A DNA stretch of 64,000 nt from Eubacterium pyruvativorans. Its GTDB lineage: Bacteria; Bacillota; Clostridia; Peptostreptococcales; Anaerovoracaceae. The stretch lies in assembly GCF_900102225.1 (NCBI RefSeq), contig NZ_FNBF01000002.1:62001-126000 (forward strand), in the 5' to 3' direction. The notes under the pieces are model-generated. The model searched no databases. It saw nothing but the letters and a program-made list of their open reading frames with translations, and was not told where the DNA came from. Both the position numbers and the translations under genes were made by a program. Position 1 is the first letter of the stretch, and each line of letters starts with the position of its first letter. Positions 7,838-15,876 of the stretch are shown here, piece by piece.

Positions 7838-8731
7838 ATGAAAGTAGGATTTATCGGACTGGGCATCATGGGAAAGCCGATGGCATCTCATCTGGCGAAG
7901 GCAGGCGTTGACCTGATGGTAGCAGATCTGAATCAGGATCTGGTGAAGGAACTGGAATTACTGGGGGCGAAGGGCGGCACCTATGAGGAGATCGGCAAAT
8001 CCTGCGATATCGTTCTGACCATTCTTCCGAATGCTTCTATCGTAAAGGACGTTTACTTCGGCGAAAACGGCGTGGCGCAGCACATGAAGAAGGGCAGCCT
8101 GGTCATCGATCACAGCTCTGTTACGGCGACGGACTCCAGAGAGTGCTATGACAAGCTGAAGGAAATGGGCATCGGATTCCTGGATGCGCCGGTTTCCGGC
8201 GGACAGGAAGGGGCCGTCCGCGGTTCCCTGGCCATCATGGTGGGCGGAGACGAAGCGGATTTCCGGCTGGCGGAGAAGGAAGTGTTCTGCCATTACGGTT
8301 CTTCCGCCCTGCTCATCGGCGGTTCCGGCAGCGGCAGTATCACGAAGCTGGCGAACCAGATCATTGTGAACAACAACATCGCCGTACTGGCGGAAGCACT
8401 GACCTTTGCCACCAAGGCGGGAGCGGATCCGGAGAAGGTTTTCCAGGCGATCCGGGGCGGTCTGGCCGGCAGTCAGGTCATGGAGGACAAGGCGCCGAGA
8501 ATGGTGAACCGCGACTTCGTGGCAGGCGGCACCATCAAGGTGAATCACAAGGATATCACCAACGTCATCAACACGGCCCATGCCATCGACTGCCCGATTC
8601 CGTTCACGGCTCAGCTCTACGAAGTGCAGCAGACACTGAAGGTGCATGGCTGCCTGAATGACGACCATGCGGCTTACGTGAAGTATTTCGAGAAGCTGGC
8701 GGATGTGACCGTGAAGAAGATGGAGGATTAG
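7838..8731 (+). CDS. 3-hydroxyacid dehydrogenase, L-threonate dehydrogenase (LtnD)-type
   Basis: A 297-residue NAD(P)-dependent beta-hydroxyacid dehydrogenase. The N-terminal Rossmann motif is GFIGLGIMGKPM, the substrate loop is DAPVSGGQEGA near residue 120, and the catalytic-lysine helix is TKLANQIIVNNN near residue 170. The C-terminal half is helical. The family includes tartronate semialdehyde reductase and L-threonate dehydrogenase. Placement first in an operon with two DUF1537 kinases, PdxA2 and a GntP permease favours oxidation of a four-carbon sugar acid such as threonate. AGAAAGGACAGGGAC precedes the start. The exact substrate is inference. Confidence 0.85.
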   Translation: MKVGFIGLGIMGKPMASHLAKAGVDLMVADLNQDLVKELELLGAKGGTYEEIGKSCDIVLTILPNASIVKDVYFGENGVAQHMKKGSLVIDHSSVTATDSRECYDKLKEMGIGFLDAPVSGGQEGAVRGSLAIMVGGDEADFRLAEKEVFCHYGSSALLIGGSGSGSITKLANQIIVNNNIAVLAEALTFATKAGADPEKVFQAIRGGLAGSQVMEDKAPRMVNRDFVAGGTIKVNHKDITNVINTAHAIDCPIPFTAQLYEVQQTLKVHGCLNDDHAAYVKYFEKLADVTVKKMED

Positions 8732-8800
8732 TCCTCCGGACAGACAAGAAAAATCCTTTCGGGCGGCCGCCCGAAGGCACAGAAGAGGAGCAGAGAAAAC

Positions 8801-10225
8801 ATGGCAGTAAGCATTGATATTCTGAATCGTTTCAAGCCCATTGATGAACCGAAAATGGACGAACTTCTGCAGAAGGAAATCGCCGGAAACCGGACGAAGA
8901 TCGTTGTACTGGACGACGACCCGACCGGTGTGCAGACGGTGCACGACATTTCTGTATATACGAACTGGGAGAAGGAAAGCATCCGGCAGGGATTTGAAGA
9001 GGAGAACAACCTGTTCTATGTTCTGACCAATTCCCGGGGATTCACCGAGGAACAGACCCGGAAAGCGCATCACGAGATTGCGGCAGTCTGTGACGAAGTG
9101 GCGAAGGAATGCGGAAAAGACTATATCTTCATCAGCCGCAGCGATTCCACGCTCCGGGGCCACTTCCCGCTGGAAACGAAGATTCTGAAGGAGGATTACG
9201 AGAAGAACACCGGAAAGACTGTGGACGGGGAAATCATGTGTCCTTTCTTCAAGGAGGGCGGCCGCTTCACCGTAAATAACGTGCACTATGTGAAATACGG
9301 CGAGGAGCTGGTGCCGGCCAACGAAACGGAATTCGCCAGAGACAAGACCTTCGGGTACACCGCACCCACCTTCCCGGAATACATTGAAGAGAAGACGAAG
9401 GGCGCATTCAAGGCGGAGGATGTGGTCTGCATTTCCAACGAAGACATCCATGATATGAATATCGACAAGATCCAGGCTCAGCTGATGGCGGTGAAGGACT
9501 TCAACAAGGTCATTGTGAATGCGGTGGATTACCCGGATCTGAAGGTCTTCTGCATCGCGCTTTATCGCGCCATGAAGGCAGGAAAGGTCTTCCTGTTCCG
9601 CACCGCCGCATCCATTGTGAAGGTGATGGGCGGCGTCTCCGATCAGCCGCTTCTGACCCGGAAGCAGATGGTGGTGCAGGAGACGGAAAACGGCGGCATC
9701 ATCGTCGTCGGATCCCACACGGAGAAGACAACGAAGCAGGTGGAAGAGCTGAAGAAGCTGAAGGATATTCAGTTCATTGAGCTGGACGCCACACTGGTGA
9801 AGGACGAATCGAAGTTTGCCGCAGAGGTGGACCGGTGCCTTGCCCTGGAGAATGAAGCGATCCGTTCCGGAAAGACGGTCTGCTGCTTCACCACCCGTGC
9901 GCTGATCACGGCGGATACCGGAGACAAGGAAGATGAGCTGCGTCTGTCCGTGCGGATTTCCGATGCGGTACAGTCCCTGGTGGGCAGACTGGAAGTGACG
10001 CCGGCGTTCGTCATCGCCAAGGGGGGAATTACCTCCAGCGATGTGGGAACGAAGGCGCTGGCGGTCAGGAAAGCGAATGTGCTGGGGCAGATCGAGCCGG
10101 GAATTCCGGTATGGCAGACCGGCGAGGAAAGCCGGTTCCCGAAGACGCCGTATGTCATTTTCCCGGGGAATGTGGGTGAAATCACCACCCTCAGAGAAGC
10201 CGTGGAAGTATTGCTGAAGAAATAG
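8801..10225 (+). CDS. Four-carbon acid sugar kinase family protein (DUF1537), paralogue 1
   Basis: A 474-residue protein of the DUF1537/OtnK family. The N-terminal sugar-binding domain has LDDDPTGVQTVHD near residue 40 and SRSDSTLRGHFP near residue 115. The C-terminal nucleotide-binding domain ends with AKGGITSSDVGTKAL near residue 410. Known members phosphorylate 3-oxo-tetronates, D-threonate or D-erythronate at O4 using ATP. GAAGAGGAGCAG precedes the start. The pathway partners of an OtnK route (isomerase OtnI, decarboxylase OtnC) are not present, so its substrate may differ from that route. It is followed after 20 bases by a second, clearly divergent family member. Confidence 0.85.
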   Translation: MAVSIDILNRFKPIDEPKMDELLQKEIAGNRTKIVVLDDDPTGVQTVHDISVYTNWEKESIRQGFEEENNLFYVLTNSRGFTEEQTRKAHHEIAAVCDEVAKECGKDYIFISRSDSTLRGHFPLETKILKEDYEKNTGKTVDGEIMCPFFKEGGRFTVNNVHYVKYGEELVPANETEFARDKTFGYTAPTFPEYIEEKTKGAFKAEDVVCISNEDIHDMNIDKIQAQLMAVKDFNKVIVNAVDYPDLKVFCIALYRAMKAGKVFLFRTAASIVKVMGGVSDQPLLTRKQMVVQETENGGIIVVGSHTEKTTKQVEELKKLKDIQFIELDATLVKDESKFAAEVDRCLALENEAIRSGKTVCCFTTRALITADTGDKEDELRLSVRISDAVQSLVGRLEVTPAFVIAKGGITSSDVGTKALAVRKANVLGQIEPGIPVWQTGEESRFPKTPYVIFPGNVGEITTLREAVEVLLKK

Positions 10226-10245
10226 GGACGGAGAAAGGAAAGAAC

Positions 10246-11547
10246 ATGGCACAGTGTGTCGTCATCGCTGACGATCTGACGGGGGGAAACGCCACAGGCG
10301 TGCTCCTGACGAAGATGGATTACAGTGTATATACGATTCTGAACAAGGACGCAGTGGAACCGGCGCTCATCGACGGATGTGACTGCGTGATCTATCCGAC
10401 GGACAGCCGGGGCATCTCGCCGGAAGAAGCATACGACCGGGTTTACCGGGCGACGGAGCTGCTGAAGAAGGAGGATGTGAAGCTGTATTCCCATCGGATT
10501 GACAGCACTCTCCGGGGGAACCTGGGAGCGGAGACGGATGCGGTGCTGGACAGCCTGGGGAAGGATTATGTGGCCATTGTGGTGCCGACTTTCCCGGCCA
10601 CATCCCGGGTCGTCATCGGCGGATACATGCTGGTGGACGGGATTCCTCTGCACAAGTCCGGCATTGCGGTGGATCCGAAGACGCCGGTGAAGACCTCCAA
10701 CGTGACAGAGGTGCTGGAGAAGCAGACGAAATACCGGGTCGGCACCATCCGGATGGATAATATGATGAATGGGAAACACCATCTGGCCGGTGTGATGAAT
10801 GAGATGATTTCCGCTGGCTGCCGGATTCTGTCTCTGGATGCCGTGACCCAGGAAGATCTGGATCTGATCGCAGATGCGGTGATCACCAGCCGGCAGAAGG
10901 CGGTGATCGTGGACTCCGGCGTCATGACGGCGACCATGGCCCGGAAGCTGATCAAACCGTTCGAGACGAAGGGAAAGAGTAAGATTCTGGTGGTGATGGG
11001 CAGCGTGCATCCGATGGCGAAGGTCCAGATGGAGGAATTGTGGCTGTCCCAGCGGACCCACAATTGTTTCGTGGAAACGAGGAAACTGCTGGATGAAGAG
11101 ACCCGGGAGGAGGAAATCCGCCGGGTGGTGGCAGATATTCAGGCCAGCAGCGACCGGAACCAGATCTGCACAGTGACCGGGGACGGCATCTACCCGGAGA
11201 ACCGGATCGATTTCGAACCGTACCAGAGACGGTACGGCATGACGCTGGATGAACTGACCGGAGTAATCAATTCCGGATTCGCGGAGATCGCCTACAGTAT
11301 CTTTTCTGCAGACCCGCTGTTCAAGGGGCTGTATACCGGCGGCGGAGACATCACGGTCAGCGTCTGTGAGCGCTTCGGTACGGCGGGGCTGAAGCTGCTG
11401 GACGAGGTTCTGCCTCTGGCGGCCTACGGCAGTTTCCTGAAAGGGGAATTCGAGGGACTGCAGATCATCACGAAGGGCGGCAGCCAGGGAAAATCCGATG
11501 CGATCAACCGCTGTATCACATACCTGAAGGAGAAGCTGTACATTTAG
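10246..11547 (+). CDS. Four-carbon acid sugar kinase family protein (DUF1537), paralogue 2
   Basis: A 433-residue second DUF1537 kinase. It starts with VVIADDLTGGNATGV (sugar-binding loop) and HRIDSTLRGNLGAET near residue 85. Nucleotide-domain motifs TGGGDITVSV and ITKGGSQGKSDAI come near the end. Its N-terminus is the short, DtnK/DenK-like form, unlike the longer first paralogue. Since PdxA2 follows directly downstream, I infer that this is the kinase making the 4-phosphate that PdxA2 oxidises and decarboxylates. GAGAAAGGAAAGAAC precedes the start. Confidence 0.85.
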   Translation: MAQCVVIADDLTGGNATGVLLTKMDYSVYTILNKDAVEPALIDGCDCVIYPTDSRGISPEEAYDRVYRATELLKKEDVKLYSHRIDSTLRGNLGAETDAVLDSLGKDYVAIVVPTFPATSRVVIGGYMLVDGIPLHKSGIAVDPKTPVKTSNVTEVLEKQTKYRVGTIRMDNMMNGKHHLAGVMNEMISAGCRILSLDAVTQEDLDLIADAVITSRQKAVIVDSGVMTATMARKLIKPFETKGKSKILVVMGSVHPMAKVQMEELWLSQRTHNCFVETRKLLDEETREEEIRRVVADIQASSDRNQICTVTGDGIYPENRIDFEPYQRRYGMTLDELTGVINSGFAEIAYSIFSADPLFKGLYTGGGDITVSVCERFGTAGLKLLDEVLPLAAYGSFLKGEFEGLQIITKGGSQGKSDAINRCITYLKEKLYI

Positions 11548-11556
11548 CGTCCGGCA

Positions 11557-11592
11557 GAGTCCGTCCGCCGGGGACGGACTCTTTACATTCTT
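11557..11592 (+). terminator. Hairpin between the kinase pair and pdxA2
   Basis: GAGTCCGTCC and GGACGGACTC pair around a short loop, followed by TTTACATTCTT. It probably reduces read-through rather than ending the operon, because the three following functions belong together. Confidence 0.6.
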
Positions 11593-11681
11593 CGAAATTT
11601 ACGGTATCTTAAAAGTTAGCAAATTAAAGCGGTGAACTCTGCCCGCCGGTTGTGCGGTGCAGAGTAGGAAGGAAGATAGAC

Positions 11682-12680
11682 ATGAAAAAGCCTTTGATTG
11701 CGGTGCCGATCGGTGATCCTGCCGGTGTCGGCCCGGAAATTGTTGTGAAATCCCTGGCGTCCGGAGAGCTGAAGGATACAGCGGACTGCATTGTCATCGG
11801 CGACCGTCAGGTCATGGAGAATGCCGTGAAGATCTGCGGCGCTGATCTGAAGGTGAATGTGGTGGAAGAACCGGAGCAGGGGAATTACCGGGAAGGCGTG
11901 CTGAATCTGATTGATCTGGGAAATATCGACCAGAAGGAATTCGCCTTCGGCGTGGTGAGTCCGATGTGCGGCAGAGCGGCATACCAGTATATCGAGAAGA
12001 GTATTCAGCTGGCGATGGACCGGAAAGCGGACGCCGTGGCGACGACCCCGATCAATAAGGAAGCGCTTCATGCGGCGGATATTCACTACATCGGCCACAC
12101 GGAGATCTTCGGCGCCCTGACCGGAACGGAAGATCCGCTGACCATGTTCGAAACCAACGGCATGCGCGTCTTCTTCCTGACCCGTCACGTGTCCCTGCGG
12201 GTGATGCTGGATATGATCAAGAAGGACCGGATCATCGATTACGTGAAACGCTGCACAGAAGCGCTCCGGAGACTGGGCGTGGAGGGCGGCACCATGGCGG
12301 TGGCCGGCCTGAATCCGCATTCCGGCGAGCACGGACTGTTCGGAGACGAGGAAGTGAAGGAGATCGCACCGGCGGTGGAAGAGCTGCAGAAGATGGGCTA
12401 CGATGTGGTGGGCCCGGTGAGTGCGGATTCCGTATTCCACCAGTGTGCGACCGGAAAGTTCAACAGCGTTTTGTCCCTGTATCATGACCAGGGGCATATT
12501 GCCACGAAGACCCTGGACTTCGAGAAGACCATCGCCATCACTAACGGCATGCCGATTCTCCGGACTTCGGTGGACCACGGCACAGCCTTCGATATCGCCG
12601 GGAAGAACATCGTCAGTGCGGTCAGCATGATCGAGGCGATCCGTCTGGCGGCGAAGTACGCACCGTTCTTCACGAAATAA
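11682..12680 (+). CDS. pdxA2: PdxA-like 4-phospho-sugar-acid dehydrogenase (PdxA2)
   Basis: A 332-residue NAD-dependent, metal-dependent oxidative decarboxylase of the PdxA family. Motifs are [10 protein letters not shown] at the N-terminus, [10 protein letters not shown] near residue 125, [22 protein letters not shown] near residue 210, [10 protein letters not shown] and [14 protein letters not shown]; the histidines and aspartates in these bind the metal. The operon has no vitamin B6 genes but two DUF1537 kinases, so it is most likely the catabolic PdxA2. That enzyme converts D-threonate- or D-erythronate-4-phosphate to dihydroxyacetone phosphate and CO2. GGAAGGAAGATAGAC precedes the start chosen. 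Confidence 0.88.
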   Translation: MKKPLIAVPIGDPAGVGPEIVVKSLASGELKDTADCIVIGDRQVMENAVKICGADLKVNVVEEPEQGNYREGVLNLIDLGNIDQKEFAFGVVSPMCGRAAYQYIEKSIQLAMDRKADAVATTPINKEALHAADIHYIGHTEIFGALTGTEDPLTMFETNGMRVFFLTRHVSLRVMLDMIKKDRIIDYVKRCTEALRRLGVEGGTMAVAGLNPHSGEHGLFGDEEVKEIAPAVEELQKMGYDVVGPVSADSVFHQCATGKFNSVLSLYHDQGHIATKTLDFEKTIAITNGMPILRTSVDHGTAFDIAGKNIVSAVSMIEAIRLAAKYAPFFTK

Positions 12681-12797
12681 CAATTGTATGACATCCGGAG
12701 CGGGAGAATATGCGCAGTTTCCCGCCCCGGCGGTTATAGCCAAAACGGCATTTTTTTCATCATTAATCTAAACCTGAATAAGGAAAGAGAGGGAATT

Positions 12798-14210
12798 ATG
12801 GTTAACGGTTTAAGCGGTAATCAGATGCTTCTCGGACTCGCTGTCGGTATCGTTCTTCTGATTTTCATGGTTCTGAAGACGAAAATCCAGGCGTTTCTGG
12901 CGCTGATTATCTCCACGGTGGTGGTCGGTGTGATCGGCGGAATGCCGCTCACGACGATTATGATCAAGGTTGACGGGGTCGAGAAACCTTTCGGTATCGT
13001 CAATTCCATCACATCCGGCTTCGGCGGTACGCTGGGCAGCATCGGCATCATCATCGGCTTCGGCGTCATGATGGGTCAGATTTTCGAGGTCACCGGGGCG
13101 GCGAAGCGGATGGCGTACACTTTCCTGCGGATTTTCGGCAAAGGAAAGGAAGAGTATGCGCTCGCCTTCACTGGATTCATGGTATCGATCCCGATTTTCT
13201 GCGACTCGGGATTCCTGGTACTGGCTCCGATTGCGAAGGCGCTGTCGGAAACGACGAAGAAGTCCGTCATCGCACTGGGTGTTTCCCTGGCCTCCGGTCT
13301 GGTCATCACCCACTCCCTGGTTCCGCCGACACCGGGTCCGTTGGGCGTCTGTGGTATCTTCGGTGTGGATGTGGGCAAGTTCATCCTGCTGACCCTGGTT
13401 CTGGCTATTCCGATGACCATCGCCTGCATCGCCTATGCGAAGTCCCTGGGCCGGAAGTACCCTTGGGTACAGCAGTCCGACGGAACGGTGAAGGTAGTGG
13501 AGAAGTGCGAGCCAGATTATGAAGCGGCATTCAATATGGACATGGAAGGTGTTCCGGGTGCGCTGGAATCCTTCATGCCGCTGATTCTGCCGATCCTGCT
13601 GATCCTCATCAACACGGTTGCTACCGCACTCGGAAAGACCACCGGCTTCATGCAGGTTCTGATCTTCCTGGGTCAGCCGATCGTTGCGGTGGGTCTGGGT
13701 CTGGTTGTGGCCATCTTCACACTGGGCAGAAGACTGGACAGAACGACCTGCCTGGCGGAAATCGAAAAGGGAATGCAGGGCGCCGGCATCATCATGCTGG
13801 TTACCGGCGGCGGTGGTGCGCTGGGTCAGATCATCAAGGATTCCGGCCTGGGCAACTACATGGCTGACGGTATGGCGAAGGCTGCCATCCCGATGATTCT
13901 CCTGCCGCTGGTGATTTCCACGGCGATGCGTTTCATTCAGGGTTCCGGCACTGTGGCCATGACCACTGCGGCATCCATCTCCGCTCCGATCCTGCTGGCT
14001 GCCGGCACAAGCCCGCTGCTGGGCTGCGTGGCCTGCTGCGTCGGCTCCCTGTTCTTCGGTTATTTCAACGACTCCTATTTCTGGGTTGTCAACCGGACAC
14101 TGGGGGTTGCGGAAGCCAAGGATCAGCTGAGAATCTGGTCTGTGAACTCCACCATCGCATGGGCCATCGGCGTCATCGAGGTTATCATCCTGAGCTTCAT
14201 CATGAAGTAA
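12798..14210 (+). CDS. GntP-family sugar-acid permease
   Basis: A 470-residue transporter with about twelve to fourteen hydrophobic helices. It carries marks of the GntP/gluconate:H+ symporter family such as IPIFCDSGFLVLAPIAKAL, THSLVPPTPGPLG near residue 175 and GSLFFGYFNDSYFWVVNR near the C-terminus. The start at 12798 follows GGAAAGAGAGGGAATT; an earlier ATG at 12684 is unsupported. As the last gene of the operon it most likely imports the threonate/erythronate-type substrate in symport with protons. Confidence 0.9.
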   Translation: MVNGLSGNQMLLGLAVGIVLLIFMVLKTKIQAFLALIISTVVVGVIGGMPLTTIMIKVDGVEKPFGIVNSITSGFGGTLGSIGIIIGFGVMMGQIFEVTGAAKRMAYTFLRIFGKGKEEYALAFTGFMVSIPIFCDSGFLVLAPIAKALSETTKKSVIALGVSLASGLVITHSLVPPTPGPLGVCGIFGVDVGKFILLTLVLAIPMTIACIAYAKSLGRKYPWVQQSDGTVKVVEKCEPDYEAAFNMDMEGVPGALESFMPLILPILLILINTVATALGKTTGFMQVLIFLGQPIVAVGLGLVVAIFTLGRRLDRTTCLAEIEKGMQGAGIIMLVTGGGGALGQIIKDSGLGNYMADGMAKAAIPMILLPLVISTAMRFIQGSGTVAMTTAASISAPILLAAGTSPLLGCVACCVGSLFFGYFNDSYFWVVNRTLGVAEAKDQLRIWSVNSTIAWAIGVIEVIILSFIMK

Positions 14211-14245
14211 TAACGAAATACGAAAAGACCGCTTTTCCAGCGAAA

Positions 14246-14290
14246 GAAAACAGCCGTGCAGGGGCAGCGCCCCCGCATGGCTGTTTTCAT
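14246..14290 (+). terminator. Terminator of the sugar-acid operon
   Basis: GAAAACAGCC and GGCTGTTTTC enclose an inner stem GGGC-AG-GCCC; the right arm supplies the T-run. Being symmetric, it may also serve the converging flavin reductase gene. Confidence 0.8.
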
Positions 14291-14316
14291 GACAGCGATT
14301 CACATCGTGGCTGTTT

Positions 14317-14976
14317 TCATTTCTTCTTCCGGATGGACCAGCCGAAGTGGCCCACATTCTTTCCCAGTGTATAGTAATTTCCATGGACGTAAGAGAGAAG
14401 ATCCGCGTCTTCCAGGTGGAACGTCTCTTTCTCATCCATGTAGTGCTCGTCTACCAGCACGGCCTTCACTTCCCCCAGGAACATGTCGTGGGAACCCAGG
14501 GGAATGATCTGGCTGACCCGGCATTCGATGCTCACCGGAGACTCCCGGATGCTGGGGGCCTGAATGGAAAGGCCGGGATCGATGGTGAGGCCCATGTCCT
14601 GAAATTTATTGGTCGTGCGGCCGGAACGGACGCCGCAGTAGTCGGCAGCCCGGGCCAGATCCTTCGTGGTCAGGTTGATGGTGAATTCGCCGGATTTCCG
14701 GATCATGTCGTAGGAATACCGTTCCTTCCGGATGCTGACGGAAACCATGGGCGGATTGGTACAGACGTTTGCTGCCCATCCTGCCGTGAACACGTTGGGT
14801 TCCCGTGTCACCGGGTCCATGCAGGTGACCAGCACCGCCGGGGCCGGATAGACCATGTTGCCCGGCTTCGGGAACGGAACCTTGTGATGGGGTTTTTGGA
14901 GGACATTCCGGCGGGGGGACACTGCTTTCTTCGGCCGGGATGTTTTCTTTCTCTTGTATGACGGATTCTTCTCCAT
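14317..14976 (-). CDS. Flavin reductase-like protein (flavoredoxin type)
   Basis: A 219-residue FMN-binding split-barrel protein. Residues 1-35 are a lysine/arginine-rich tail unusual for the family (KRKKTSRPKK). The core follows with YPAPAVLVTCMD, NVFTAGWAANVCTNPPMVSVSI (the flavin-binding strand and loop) and EFTINLTT. GAAAGGAGCATCCTC precedes the start. Family members bind FMN and transfer electrons or reduce flavin with NAD(P)H; the physiological partner is not indicated by the neighbours. The basic tail could be a later start misread, but the ribosome site supports the long form. Confidence 0.82.
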   Translation of the reverse strand: MEKNPSYKRKKTSRPKKAVSPRRNVLQKPHHKVPFPKPGNMVYPAPAVLVTCMDPVTREPNVFTAGWAANVCTNPPMVSVSIRKERYSYDMIRKSGEFTINLTTKDLARAADYCGVRSGRTTNKFQDMGLTIDPGLSIQAPSIRESPVSIECRVSQIIPLGSHDMFLGEVKAVLVDEHYMDEKETFHLEDADLLSYVHGNYYTLGKNVGHFGWSIRKKK

Positions 14977-15156
14977 GAGGATGCTCCTTTCTCTGTCATC
15001 CTTATCTTACCACAGCCGGGTCCCTTCCGTACACCGGAGAGTGACCAGACTGCCCGGTTCCGGTGGCGGGGGCGGGCCGGGTATGGTAGACTGTATGTAT
15101 CCAGAAAGAAACAGGAGAGGATTTCTGCAGAGATCCTTTCCGGGAAGGACGGCACC

Positions 15157-15864
15157 ATGAACAGAAGTTATATCACATTCGAACATGTATGGAAGACCTA
15201 CCTGACCGGCGGCGCCCGGGTGGATGCGCTCCGGGATGTGAGCTTCGGCGTGGAGAAAGGGGAGTTCACGGTGATTCTGGGGGCTTCCGGCGCCGGGAAA
15301 ACAACACTGCTGAATATGCTGGGGGGCATGGACCGGATCACGGAGGGGAAGATCTGGCTGGACGGCCGGGAAATCTCCGCTATGAATGAGAAAGAGATGG
15401 TGCAGTACCGGCGGTATGACGTGGGATTCGTCTTCCAGTTCTATAACCTGATTCCGAACCTGACAGCATTGGAGAATGTGGAGATGGCTGCCATGCTGTG
15501 TCCCGATCCGGTGCCGGCAGACCGGGCGCTGGAACTGGTGGGTCTTTCGGAACGCAGAGATAATTTCCCGGCCCAGCTGTCCGGTGGTGAGCAGCAGCGG
15601 GTTGCCATCGCCCGGGCGCTTGCCAAGAATCCGAAACTGCTGCTCTGTGACGAACCCACCGGTGCACTGGACTACCGGACCGGGAAGGCGGTGCTGCAGA
15701 TGCTGTATGACCTGGGCCGAAAAGACGGCACAACCACCCTGGTCATCACGCACAACCAGGCAATTGCCCGGGCTGCTGACAGGGTCATCCGGATCCGCTC
15801 GGGCCAGATCGAAAGTGATGAGAGAAATCAGGACCCGGTGCCGGTGGAGAAAATAGAGTGGTAG
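15157..15864 (+). CDS. ABC transporter ATPase, MacB/LolD type
   Basis: A 235-residue ATP-binding subunit. Walker A is GASGAGKTT near residue 45, signature [14 protein letters not shown] near 140, and Walker [13 protein letters not shown] near 165, followed by the H-loop VITHN. The GASG and DEPTGALD wording is typical of the lipoprotein/macrolide/peptide-efflux (LolD/MacB) branch that pairs with FtsX-type permeases. The permease gene follows 12 bases downstream. GGGAAGGACGGCACC precedes the start. Cargo is unknown. Confidence 0.92.
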   Translation: MNRSYITFEHVWKTYLTGGARVDALRDVSFGVEKGEFTVILGASGAGKTTLLNMLGGMDRITEGKIWLDGREISAMNEKEMVQYRRYDVGFVFQFYNLIPNLTALENVEMAAMLCPDPVPADRALELVGLSERRDNFPAQLSGGEQQRVAIARALAKNPKLLLCDEPTGALDYRTGKAVLQMLYDLGRKDGTTTLVITHNQAIARAADRVIRIRSGQIESDERNQDPVPVEKIEW

Positions 15865-15876
15865 ACGGAGGCGCAT

